This document shows, one piece after another, positions 1-7,299 of a stretch of DNA of 15,134 nucleotides; position 1 is the first letter of the stretch; the number at the start of each line of letters is the position of its first letter. The notes beneath the pieces were generated by a model. The model saw only the letters and a program-made list of their open reading frames with translations, was not told where the DNA came from and made no database searches. Both the position numbers and the translations under genes were made by a program. Source of the stretch: Methyloprofundus sp. GTDB taxonomy: Bacteria; Pseudomonadota; Gammaproteobacteria; Methylococcales; Methylomonadaceae. The stretch lies in contig DAOVWV010000004.1 in assembly GCA_030636485.1 (NCBI GenBank), positions 1 through 15,134 of the forward strand, read 5' to 3'.

Positions 1-1
1 G

Positions 2-631
2 AACTATCTGGTCAGGTTAGGTTGGTCTCACGGTGATCAGGAGATATTTAGTCGTGAGGAGATGATTGAACTGTTTGATTTAAGCCAGGTCAATGTTGCT
101 GCTTCAGCTTTTAATACTGAGAAGCTATTATGGATTAATCATCAATATATAATGAATTCTGATCCAGAATTAGTTGCAAAACATCTAGAATGGCATATGC
201 AACAACGTGGAATAGATGCTGAGACTCAAGGGCCTGCATTAGTCGAGCTAGTTAAGGCGCAACGGGAACGTAGTAAAACTCTGGTTGATATGGCGAACGC
301 CAGTATTTATTTTTATCAGGATTTTACTGAATACGATGCAAAAGCAGCCAAGAAAAATTTCAAGCAAGGAACGGATGAGGTTTTACAGATCTTATTGGAT
401 GCGTTTACCAAAGTACCTGAATGGCAGGGTGAGGTCTTGCACGAAATTGTTTTACAAATAGCCGAGCAATTAGAATTGAAGCTGGGTAAGGTTGCGCAGC
501 CCTTACGTGTTGCTGTCTGTGGAACAGGTATGTCGCCATCCATTGATGTTACTTTGTCATTATTGGGTAGGGAAAAAACATTAAGCCGGCTTGAAAGAGC
601 AATAAATTATATAAAAGAAAATAAAAACTAG
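2..631 (+). CDS. gltX: Glutamyl-tRNA synthetase, C-terminal part (5' end outside window)
   Basis: This is the last 209 codons of a glutamyl-tRNA synthetase, which charges tRNA-Glu with glutamate in the cytoplasm. The reading frame is open from base 2, before the first ATG at 62, and the residues there (NYLVRLGWSHGDQEIFS) are a conserved stretch of bacterial GltX. The gene is therefore cut by the window edge and ATG 62 is not its start. The visible part holds the end of the catalytic core region (AFNTEKLLWINHQYI, as in E. coli GltX) and the whole helical anticodon-binding domain, ending in a helix rich in K and N. The HIGH and KMSKS ATP-binding motifs would lie upstream of the window. The stop codon TAG (629-631) overlaps the predicted -35 box of the tRNA operon behind it. 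That operon includes tRNA-Glu, the substrate of this enzyme, an arrangement that makes functional sense. Confidence 0.96.
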   Translation, partial: NYLVRLGWSHGDQEIFSREEMIELFDLSQVNVAASAFNTEKLLWINHQYIMNSDPELVAKHLEWHMQQRGIDAETQGPALVELVKAQRERSKTLVDMANASIYFYQDFTEYDAKAAKKNFKQGTDEVLQILLDAFTKVPEWQGEVLHEIVLQIAEQLELKLGKVAQPLRVAVCGTGMSPSIDVTLSLLGREKTLSRLERAINYIKENKN

Positions 632-656
632 ACAAGCGTCAATAAGCATGTATAAT
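629..656 (+). promoter_or_regulatory. sigma70-type promoter of the tRNA-Ala/tRNA-Glu operon
   Basis: A TAGACA box (629-634, one mismatch from TTGACA) and a perfect TATAAT (651-656) are separated by 16 bp. They lie about 26 bp before the first tRNA, which fits a short leader. The first three bases of the -35 box are the gltX stop codon. The promoter is predicted from sequence only. Confidence 0.65.
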
Positions 657-681
657 TATAGAACTCAACTAGGTACCCAAT

Positions 682-757
682 GGGGCCATAGCTCAATTGG
701 GAGAGCGCAACACTGGCAGTGTTGAGGTCGGCGGTTCGATCCCGCCTGGCTCCACCA
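682..757 (+). tRNA. tRNA-Ala (anticodon GGC)
   Basis: This is a complete 76-nt cloverleaf. The acceptor arm GGGGCCA pairs with TGGCTCC and carries the G3-U70 wobble pair that is the alanine identity element. The anticodon stem CAACA/TGTTG encloses the loop CTGGCAG, giving anticodon GGC (reads GCC and GCU). The T arm contains GGTTCGATCC. The 3' CCA is encoded. It is the first gene of a two-tRNA transcript, 20 bp before tRNA-Glu. Confidence 0.97.
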
Positions 758-777
758 AATTAGTTGAAATAGTCTTA

Positions 778-853
778 GTCCCCATCGTCTAGAGGCCTAG
801 GACACCGCCCTTTCACGGCGGTAACGGGGGTTCGAACCCCCCTGGGGACGCCA
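778..853 (+). tRNA. tRNA-Glu (anticodon UUC)
   Basis: This is a complete 76-nt cloverleaf. The acceptor arm GTCCCCA pairs with TGGGGAC and is followed by G and an encoded CCA. The anticodon stem CCGCC/GGCGG encloses the loop CTTTCAC, giving anticodon TTC (Glu). The T arm is GGGGGTTCGAACCCCC. It is the second gene of the tRNA operon and lies downstream of gltX, whose product charges it. Confidence 0.97.
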
Positions 854-862
854 TTATACAAG

Positions 863-901
863 AAAAAGGGTTATCTATTTATTTAGATAGCCCTTTTTTT
901 T
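863..901 (+). terminator. Intrinsic terminator of the tRNA operon
   Basis: A 10-bp stem (GGGTTATCTA with TAGATAGCCC, one T-G wobble) has a 6-nt loop, spans 868-893 and is followed at once by eight T residues. An A-run precedes it, so it could also act in the other direction. It ends 48 bp after tRNA-Glu. Confidence 0.9.
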
Positions 902-930
902 GCCTATTTTTTTACTACTGGGTAGCATCA

Positions 931-959
931 TTGTCATACCGACTTTGGCTTGGTATACT
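931..959 (+). promoter_or_regulatory. sigma70-type promoter of the AraC-family gene
   Basis: A TTGTCA box (931-936) and TATACT (954-959) are separated by an ideal 17 bp. Transcription would start near 965-967, giving a leader of about 92 nt before the ATG at 1058. This is a sequence prediction only. Confidence 0.6.
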
Positions 960-961
960 CG

Positions 962-978
962 TGCAACTTCTAGTTGCA
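962..978 (+). promoter_or_regulatory. Perfect palindrome at the predicted transcription start (candidate operator)
   Basis: TGCAACT-TCT-AGTTGCA is a perfect inverted repeat with 7-bp arms and a 3-bp spacer. It lies just after the -10 box, covering the expected start site. That is a typical position for a repressor operator, though it could also form a small 5' hairpin in the mRNA. The binding protein is unknown; autoregulation by the downstream gene product is possible but not shown. Confidence 0.4.
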
Positions 979-1057
979 GATAAATAACACATTGATTTTA
1001 TTAATAGCTGTCACTGCATGAAGTATAAGTAAGCTTAATATTACATGGAAATAGTTT

Positions 1058-2047
1058 ATGCCCTTAAGTTACTCAGCGCCTGCCGTCAGTATTACACTTA
1101 AAATCATAGAGTCATATGGTATTGACCCTAAGCCGTTATTAATAAAACTGGATATTGACCCAGATAGAATACTGGATGCAAATGCCCGGTTTAGCTATCA
1201 AAAAATTGATCAGTTATGGTTTGATGCAGCCGCTATTTCTGGAGATTCCAGCTTTGGATTAAGAGCGGCTAAATTTTGGCATCCTTCACAAATGGGAGCT
1301 TTGGATTATGCCTGGTTGGCCAGTTCTAGCTTACATACTGCATTGGATCGCTTTGCCCGTTATATGGCGATTCTCACAGAAGGTGCAATACTGAGTATTG
1401 ATGAAACAGACACAGAGTTATCCGTACATTTACAATATAAAAAAATATCCAGGCAGCAGCCAACACGTACAGATTCCTTTATGGCGATGTTACTCGCCAT
1501 GTGCCGTGCTAATTGCGGAGAAGATTTTTACCCTAGCTCTATTTCCCTGACTCATGCTGAACCAGTCGATTTAAGTGAGTTTGAAGTACTTTTTGCCTGC
1601 CCTATCTATTTTAATTCCCCTGAAAATAGGTTTAACCTTTCTAAAAAACAGGCTGATAAACATTTAATCAGCTCTAATCCACGCTTAGCTCAGTTGAGTG
1701 ACCAGCTTATTATCGAGGCTCTGGCAAAGCTGGACAAAAATAATATTATTGAGCAAGTAAAAGCGGAAATTCTGCATCAATTGCCTTCAGCAAATGTGAC
1801 AGAGAGTTCGGTTGCAAAAGCGATTAATATGAGCCAGCGTAGTTTGCAACGTAAATTACAACAGCAAGGTAGCAGCTTTAAATATTTATTAAATGATTTA
1901 AGGTCAGAACTGGCACAGCATTATATTCAGGACAGCAATCTAAGTTTGCTGGATATTGCCTTTATGCTTGGGTTTAGTGAATACAGCTCTTTTTCCAGGG
2001 CATTTAAACGCTGGACGGGGGTGTCGCCCAGTGCTTGTAGAGAGTAA
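1058..2047 (+). CDS. AraC/XylS-family transcriptional regulator (OruR/ArgR-like architecture)
   Basis: The 329-residue protein is a DNA-binding transcription regulator. Residues about 10-200 match the long N-terminal ligand/dimerisation domain called AraC-type arabinose-binding (Pfam Arabinose_bd), as in ornithine/arginine and virulence regulators. Residues about 233-327 form the AraC double helix-turn-helix. The first recognition helix lies around NMSQRSLQRKLQQQG, and the second, in the conserved LLDIAFMLGFSEYSSFSRAFKRWTG segment, is followed by SP, the classic family signature. There is no signal peptide or membrane segment. The start at 1058 has a GGAA-type ribosome site 8 bp upstream. The gene is monocistronic, with its own promoter and a palindrome at the start site. 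The next gene, a secreted chitinase on the same strand 205 bp away, is a natural candidate target, but that is inference from position. The ligand is unknown. Confidence 0.9.
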   Translation: MPLSYSAPAVSITLKIIESYGIDPKPLLIKLDIDPDRILDANARFSYQKIDQLWFDAAAISGDSSFGLRAAKFWHPSQMGALDYAWLASSSLHTALDRFARYMAILTEGAILSIDETDTELSVHLQYKKISRQQPTRTDSFMAMLLAMCRANCGEDFYPSSISLTHAEPVDLSEFEVLFACPIYFNSPENRFNLSKKQADKHLISSNPRLAQLSDQLIIEALAKLDKNNIIEQVKAEILHQLPSANVTESSVAKAINMSQRSLQRKLQQQGSSFKYLLNDLRSELAQHYIQDSNLSLLDIAFMLGFSEYSSFSRAFKRWTGVSPSACRE

Positions 2048-2252
2048 GGTTAGTTAATACTCTCGTTTCTATGGGCTATAGTCAACAGTTTGGCGGCAAC
2101 GGCTATGCATAGAGTTAGACTTTTGTAGATACTGAGTCCCAGACAATTCCTAAATCTAATAAGATTAAATTTCATCTTTTGCAAGGTGGCTTATAACAGT
2201 GGATCTGTTTGTGCTGCTGGGGAATTGCTGTAACCTTAATATGGAGTCTAAA

Positions 2253-4274
2253 ATGTCAAATTTGAATAATAAACGTTTTGCGCTTTCAATAGTTGCCGCT
2301 AGCTTGACGGCCTATGGAAGTTATTCTGTTGCCGCTCCGGCAAAGCCTGTAGTTTCCTGGTTGCCCGATACAATCACGAGCAGTAATATTAATGTACAGT
2401 GGGATATGTGGTGGGGTGAAAATGCGGATAGCTGGAAACTATTAGTCAATACTGAACAAAAATGTACAGGGCAATTAACTCCCAATGGTTCGGAAGCTCA
2501 AAGCGGGGCATGTGATGTGAGTTTGGTTGATGGAAGTTACAGTTTGGTCGTAGAAATTTGTAATGAGTCTGGGTGTAGCCAAAGTGATGACAAGCTGATT
2601 AGCGTTGCTAGTGACGGATCAACATCAGGTGGTGGTGAAACAGGGGGAGAAACGGACAATACAGATGCCCCCGCCAAGCCCGTTATTGCCTGGTTGACTC
2701 CCAGTATGGAATTGACGGGGGAAAGTGTGAATGTCGATATAAACTGGGATATGTGGTGGGGTATCAATGGTGATCATTGGAGCTTAGTGCAAAATGGGCA
2801 AACGGTTTATAGTGCCATGATTGCCACCCAGGCGGCTAACGAGGCACAAAGCGCTGCAACGCAAGTGAGTCTAACAGGTTTAGGAGACTATGAATTTCAG
2901 GTTGAATTATGTAATACTCAGGATGGAGCTGATGTTTGTACGCTAAGTGATGCAGTGACTGTTGCCATTGTTGCCGCAGGTGGTGCGGGTACTGGTACGG
3001 GAACAACCGATCCAGATGATACGACAGGAGAGTGGACTTTAGGAGAATATAACCAGGCTTATAATAATACCACCGGTAAAGTGGTTGCCAGTTATTTTGT
3101 CGAATGGGGTGTTTATGGGCGTAACTATCATGTGTCAAATATCCCAGCGGCAAATTTAACACATGTTTTATATGGTTTTATCGCAATCTGTGGTGATAAT
3201 GCTTCGGCCTTAGCTGGAGCACGTACTGCAATAGAGTCAGAATGTGCGGATCAGGCAGATGACACGGTGACTTTGGTGGATCGCTATGCAACGCTGGAAA
3301 AATCGTACCCAGGTGATGTGTGGGATGATCCGGTGCGGGGTAATTTTGGACAGTTAATCAAAATGAAACAGCAAAATCCGGGTATTAAGATTTTGCCTTC
3401 TATCGGTGGCTGGACTTTATCCGATCCTTTTTTTGATATTGCCAATGATCCGGCTAGAAGAGCCACTTTTGTTGCCTCAGCCATTGCCTTTATCAAACAG
3501 TATGATTTTTTTGATGGGATTGATGTTGACTGGGAATTTCCAGGGGGTGAGGGAGCAAATGCTAGCAAAGGGTCAGCTGCAGACGCTCAGGGATTCGCTG
3601 ATTTAATGGCCGAATTGCGTAGCGCTCTGGATGCATTGCAGGAAGAAACCGGCAGAACGTATGAACTGACAGCGGCGATGAATGTATCTGCTGCGAAAGT
3701 GAATAATGTGAATTATGTCAGTGCATCAGCGCATGTCGATTACTTTTTTGCCATGTCTTACGATTTCTACGGTGCATGGAATAATGAAGTGGGTCACCAT
3801 TCTGCCTTACATCCTACAGAGAATGATAGTAATGCGGGGTTTAATCTCAGTGATGGGGTAGATAACCTGATTAATGCAGGTGTTCCCGCCAGTAAAATTG
3901 TAGTCGGTGCTGCGATGTATGGGCGCGGATGGAAAGGGGTTGTTGATGGCGAAGGTAACGGTGCAATGGAGGGTAGCTGGGAAGCCGGGGTACTGGATTA
4001 TAAAGATATAGAAGTGAATTATTTAGGGGGAGAAAATGGCGCAGGTATCAATGGTTTTGTTTATCAGTATGATGCAGTTGCCGAAGCACCTTCTCTTTAT
4101 CGCGCCAGTACGGGTGAATATATTAGCTATGATAATCCGCGATCAGTGATAGCAAAAGGTGAGTTTGTGATTAATAACGGTTTGGCAGGGGTGTTTTCCT
4201 GGGAAATTGATGCCGATAATGGACATATATTAAATGCCATGCATCAGGGTTTAGGGCATACTCTTAAACAGTGA
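2253..4274 (+). CDS. Secreted GH18 chitinase with two N-terminal ChiA-type modules
   Basis: This exported glycoside hydrolase family 18 enzyme should cleave beta-1,4-N-acetylglucosamine links in chitin. I chose ATG 2253 (673 residues) because GGAG lies 6 bp upstream and a signal peptide starts there directly (basic NNKR, hydrophobic core, cleavage near SVAA/AP at about 27). Starts at 2199 (GTG) and 2241 (ATG) are possible but poorer. Two homologous modules, about 28-118 and 139-240, each begin with PAKPV, share a WDMWWG core and end in a VE(I/L)CN motif. They resemble the immunoglobulin-like N-terminal domain of Serratia/Vibrio ChiA. They are joined by G/S/T/E- and G/T/D-rich linkers. The GH18 barrel spans about 275-670, with SIGGW (383-387), the catalytic DxxDxDxE motif (D421, D424, D426, acid E428) and the substrate-binding MSYDFYGAW segment. 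No separate C-terminal chitin-binding domain is present. The gene converges with cyaA. Confidence 0.95.
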   Translation: MSNLNNKRFALSIVAASLTAYGSYSVAAPAKPVVSWLPDTITSSNINVQWDMWWGENADSWKLLVNTEQKCTGQLTPNGSEAQSGACDVSLVDGSYSLVVEICNESGCSQSDDKLISVASDGSTSGGGETGGETDNTDAPAKPVIAWLTPSMELTGESVNVDINWDMWWGINGDHWSLVQNGQTVYSAMIATQAANEAQSAATQVSLTGLGDYEFQVELCNTQDGADVCTLSDAVTVAIVAAGGAGTGTGTTDPDDTTGEWTLGEYNQAYNNTTGKVVASYFVEWGVYGRNYHVSNIPAANLTHVLYGFIAICGDNASALAGARTAIESECADQADDTVTLVDRYATLEKSYPGDVWDDPVRGNFGQLIKMKQQNPGIKILPSIGGWTLSDPFFDIANDPARRATFVASAIAFIKQYDFFDGIDVDWEFPGGEGANASKGSAADAQGFADLMAELRSALDALQEETGRTYELTAAMNVSAAKVNNVNYVSASAHVDYFFAMSYDFYGAWNNEVGHHSALHPTENDSNAGFNLSDGVDNLINAGVPASKIVVGAAMYGRGWKGVVDGEGNGAMEGSWEAGVLDYKDIEVNYLGGENGAGINGFVYQYDAVAEAPSLYRASTGEYISYDNPRSVIAKGEFVINNGLAGVFSWEIDADNGHILNAMHQGLGHTLKQ

Positions 4275-4289
4275 ATGTAATCTAGGTAT

Positions 4290-4312
4290 CTGGCTGGGGT
4301 AAACCTGGCCAG
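4290..4312. terminator. Possible hairpin between convergent chitinase and cyaA genes
   Basis: CTGGC and GCCAG arms surround a GG...CC inner pairing. The hairpin lies 15 bp after the chitinase stop and 29 bp beyond the cyaA stop. There is no clean T-run directly behind it (TTCTTTTATT follows about 10 nt later), so this is a weak terminator candidate at best. Confidence 0.3.
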
Positions 4313-4341
4313 TGCGGTATTCTTTTATTGTGTATCGTTCC

Positions 4342-7170
4342 TTAAGGAATGACCTTAGTATCCACCGCATTTAAATAGGCTTCAATTTTTTGCTTATATT
4401 GTAAAAAATGAATGGACTGTAATTGTTGGTAATTATTCACACCGAGTGCCTGTAGAGGGACATCAATCTCAGTAATATGAATAGGGTATTTTTCCTTACT
4501 CTGGCGTAGGTTATAAATATAACTTGCCACGGAATAAAAAACATCCTCACTGATTTCAGTCGGGGAAAATTCAAGTTCATTACAATAGACGCTATACAAT
4601 ATTTCAGGGGGCGTGCCATAGACCTCACCGGTAATGCGGATACTTAAATAATCCCACGCAAACGCGGGTGGTGGTGTCATTTTTGTTACGTTATAGTCAC
4701 CTTTCTCTGAATCAGCTAAGGCATAGTATTCGATGATCTGAGTTGAATCCAGAATACCCTTGTCATAAAGTGTCTCCAGGAAATTAGAATAAGCGGTGAG
4801 TAATTGCCGGGGTGAGGTATTGTTGTAGAGCTGGCTGAAAAGGCTGCCTTTCTCATCAATGATATACAGCTTGATGTGATTGTTCTGGGAATGAAAAAAA
4901 ACATTGATTGTATTTGCTTTGGCAAACGAGTAGATAAAAGGTAAGGGTGTGTTACTTAATGTTGAATTATTGAAGTGAACCGTATTAAAGCTCATTTGCG
5001 CTTCGGCCAAATCGAGTAATAAGGCTTCTAAATCGGGCACTTTTCTATAATGCAAAAAAGATTCTTTTTGTTGAAAAATATAAAAGGCAGACTCACCCGA
5101 GATAATTAGGCGGGAAGTGCCATCACTTTGTTGCTGGACAAATAGCAGGCTCAGCTTGATAAATAAATCTTCGACACCCGCTGCAATAGTGCTTCCATGA
5201 ATGGACGTGTAGCACTCGATTTTTGTGGGCAGAGATTGGGAGTGCTGGTTAAAACAGGTAATAAAGCAATTAAACAGACCTTCCAGATTTAGGTAACGAT
5301 TGCAGGTCACTTCGCCCCAGCTACTGATTGAAACCTGATCAATTGTATGTACAAAGCTTTCTTTCTCAGTACCGTAGCTTAAGATATCGGAGAAATTATT
5401 GAATACCAGCATGCCTTTTTTGATATGGGCGGGGGTATTGTCACCTAAATTGACCAGTAATAAGTGTGCAATCACTCTGCTGGGCTGTCTAAATGCCTGT
5501 AGTGCTGTGAGATCTCCCAGATTATGATTGAATAAAAACCCTTTAAGTGCTTTCAGGACAAGGTTTATATCTTTTTTTGACGTAGTTTGCTGGTTGGTAT
5601 AGATGCTTAGATCAATATTCTCCTGATAAAGGCCGTTACATACTAGCCATGATAGCAGCTCGACTAGACTACGGGCACCTTGTTTAAAGGGGGGAGAGGC
5701 ATCTAGGCTGTTTTTTTCTACACGCCCGATAAATAAGTCCCAGGTAGGGCGTATGGGAGAGTGCGTGGTTTCAATTAAGGTTAACTCACTCTCTTTATGG
5801 TGAATGCTTGAGCGGGTGGTGATGATATCAATTTTTCCTGGCCTTTTTTGCAGGAAAAATTTAAGTTTTCTACCAATGCTCTGGATGTCCTGGTTTTTCT
5901 TTAAAGAAGCATTGGTATTGGAAAAGCGGCTAATGGTTTGATAACAGACTTTCAGCTGGCGTACTATGATGTCATTTTCCAGGCTGGCTTTGTGAATATC
6001 CCAGGACTTGTTTTCAACAAAGCTCGCTAAGAGTTGTTCTGGCCAATGATAGCGCTCAGCCATCTGATTAATGATGTCTTTACGGTAAGTAAACTTGTGC
6101 TGGTCGGTTTGTTTTTCCATATCCCCCATGATTTTCAGATAAAAACATTGGCGCGCAAAATTAAGTCGTTCTGGGTCATTTTCAGTGCTTAAATACAGTT
6201 CTATCTTATGATAAATCAATACATACGGGTCTAAATGATCCAAATCAAAAAGCCCTTGGTAAACGGCTTTCTTTAGCTGATGGCATAACCATTTTGGGCT
6301 GGGATACTCACTGGCATAACACTCCATCAATAAGAGTTTTAATAGGGATTTATAAGGAGAATTCAGTGACTTATATAGCTGTAAAAGGGTTGCAGTCACG
6401 TACTCTACTGCGGGAATGTTTTCCAGGCCACCAAAGTCAATTATATTATCAGTGTTAATCAGCCGCTGTTCTTTTAAATGCTCAACATAATGGCTGTAAT
6501 TTTGTTCTTCATGAGGTGGAACGATCCACCACATCGGGGTTCTTCCTGCAATGTACAATGCCGTACGATAAAATTCCTCAAGTAATAAATATTGCTGTTT
6601 CTGGGTGTGGCCTGTTGATGATTGAGCTGAAGGGGTGCCTTTTAAATAGCTTTGGTTATCAATCAGAAAGAAATAAACTTCAAGATCAAAGGATGCAGCC
6701 CATTGTTCAATGGCCGTTGCCTTGCTTTGTAATTCGTCGATTTCAGCGGCTGACAAATTGTGATCGTGACAAAGCCAGATATCAATATCACTGTGTCTGG
6801 CAAAAGCGATAGAACTCACACTGCCCATTAAATAGATGGCCTGGATAGGGTAATCTGATAAATCTGTTGCTTGATAGCTAAAGTTCTCGGCGTATGATTT
6901 GGCCTGTAATAGTGTACTATCACTCGGTTGGTAGTTAGGGATGCCGGCAACGGTGTGCGCAGAAATAAAACCAGGTAATAAAGGGTTATTCTGGTGAAAC
7001 AATAAGGGTAATAAGTCTAAAAAAATGCGTTGCCCAGCTGATAGAAATTCTTGAATATGCTGGATGTGCGATTGGTTTAGCTGAATAAATCGCTCAACTA
7101 TATTCTGTAAGTCTTTTTTACTAATGTTTTCGCCTGGTGAGCCAAGGTGAATAGGGGAGGGTGTCTTCAT
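4342..7170 (-). CDS. cyaA: Class I adenylate cyclase
   Basis: The 942-residue protein makes cyclic AMP from ATP in the cytoplasm, feeding CRP-type regulation. The N-terminal half aligns well with E. coli CyaA. The nucleotidyltransferase active site is MGSVSS...SDIDIW, with G116-S117 and S127-D128-x-D130-x-W132, followed by FFLID (167-171), the QQYLLLEEFYRTA segment, QLYKSLNSPYKSLLKLLLMECY and ARQCFYLKI. The C-terminal half is the less conserved regulatory part. The protein is about 90 residues longer than the 848-residue E. coli enzyme. ATG 7170 has no clear ribosome site (AAACTA precedes it), but an in-frame stop lies upstream and no better start is visible, so translation may be weak. E. 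coli cyaA is also kept low, by a UUG start. The gene follows the radical SAM gene by 129 bp on the same strand, with a palindrome in the gap, so it may be expressed separately. Confidence 0.95.
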   Translation of the reverse strand: MKTPSPIHLGSPGENISKKDLQNIVERFIQLNQSHIQHIQEFLSAGQRIFLDLLPLLFHQNNPLLPGFISAHTVAGIPNYQPSDSTLLQAKSYAENFSYQATDLSDYPIQAIYLMGSVSSIAFARHSDIDIWLCHDHNLSAAEIDELQSKATAIEQWAASFDLEVYFFLIDNQSYLKGTPSAQSSTGHTQKQQYLLLEEFYRTALYIAGRTPMWWIVPPHEEQNYSHYVEHLKEQRLINTDNIIDFGGLENIPAVEYVTATLLQLYKSLNSPYKSLLKLLLMECYASEYPSPKWLCHQLKKAVYQGLFDLDHLDPYVLIYHKIELYLSTENDPERLNFARQCFYLKIMGDMEKQTDQHKFTYRKDIINQMAERYHWPEQLLASFVENKSWDIHKASLENDIIVRQLKVCYQTISRFSNTNASLKKNQDIQSIGRKLKFFLQKRPGKIDIITTRSSIHHKESELTLIETTHSPIRPTWDLFIGRVEKNSLDASPPFKQGARSLVELLSWLVCNGLYQENIDLSIYTNQQTTSKKDINLVLKALKGFLFNHNLGDLTALQAFRQPSRVIAHLLLVNLGDNTPAHIKKGMLVFNNFSDILSYGTEKESFVHTIDQVSISSWGEVTCNRYLNLEGLFNCFITCFNQHSQSLPTKIECYTSIHGSTIAAGVEDLFIKLSLLFVQQQSDGTSRLIISGESAFYIFQQKESFLHYRKVPDLEALLLDLAEAQMSFNTVHFNNSTLSNTPLPFIYSFAKANTINVFFHSQNNHIKLYIIDEKGSLFSQLYNNTSPRQLLTAYSNFLETLYDKGILDSTQIIEYYALADSEKGDYNVTKMTPPPAFAWDYLSIRITGEVYGTPPEILYSVYCNELEFSPTEISEDVFYSVASYIYNLRQSKEKYPIHITEIDVPLQALGVNNYQQLQSIHFLQYKQKIEAYLNAVDTKVIP

Positions 7171-7248
7171 TAGTTTAAACGCTGTGCCGGAGAGATAAGG
7201 TATTTTATGAGAAAAACAGTGTAATTAACAGTACTGGTATGCAAAATA

Positions 7249-7265
7249 TTATGTTCCAAACATAA
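7249..7265 (-). promoter_or_regulatory. Perfect 7-3-7 palindrome upstream of cyaA
   Basis: TTATGTT-CCA-AACATAA is a perfect inverted repeat with 7-bp arms and a 3-bp spacer, 79 bp before the cyaA start codon and 34 bp after the radical SAM gene. It could be an operator for cyaA. It is not the CRP consensus (TGTGA-N6-TCACA), so classic cAMP-CRP feedback is not supported by this site. Confidence 0.35.
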
Positions 7266-7299
7266 CAATCACTGTATAGGCATGATGTTTCTTACAGAG

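Noticed and set aside
62..631. ATG 62 as the start of a 189-residue standalone gene
   Set aside because: The frame is open to the window edge and encodes conserved GltX residues before this ATG, so it is an internal methionine of a partial gltX.
917..928. ACTGGGTAGCAT, shared with the MITE module, as a fourth element remnant
   Set aside because: Only 12 bp match, with no arms or terminal repeat around it; it could be chance.
2199..2252. GTG 2199 as the chitinase start
   Set aside because: It would put 18 residues before the signal peptide and has no ribosome site; ATG 2253 has GGAG at ideal distance.
2836..3162. Minus-strand ORF of 108 codons inside the chitinase gene
   Set aside because: It is antisense to a clearly coding region, and its composition follows the complement of the linker and GH18 start.
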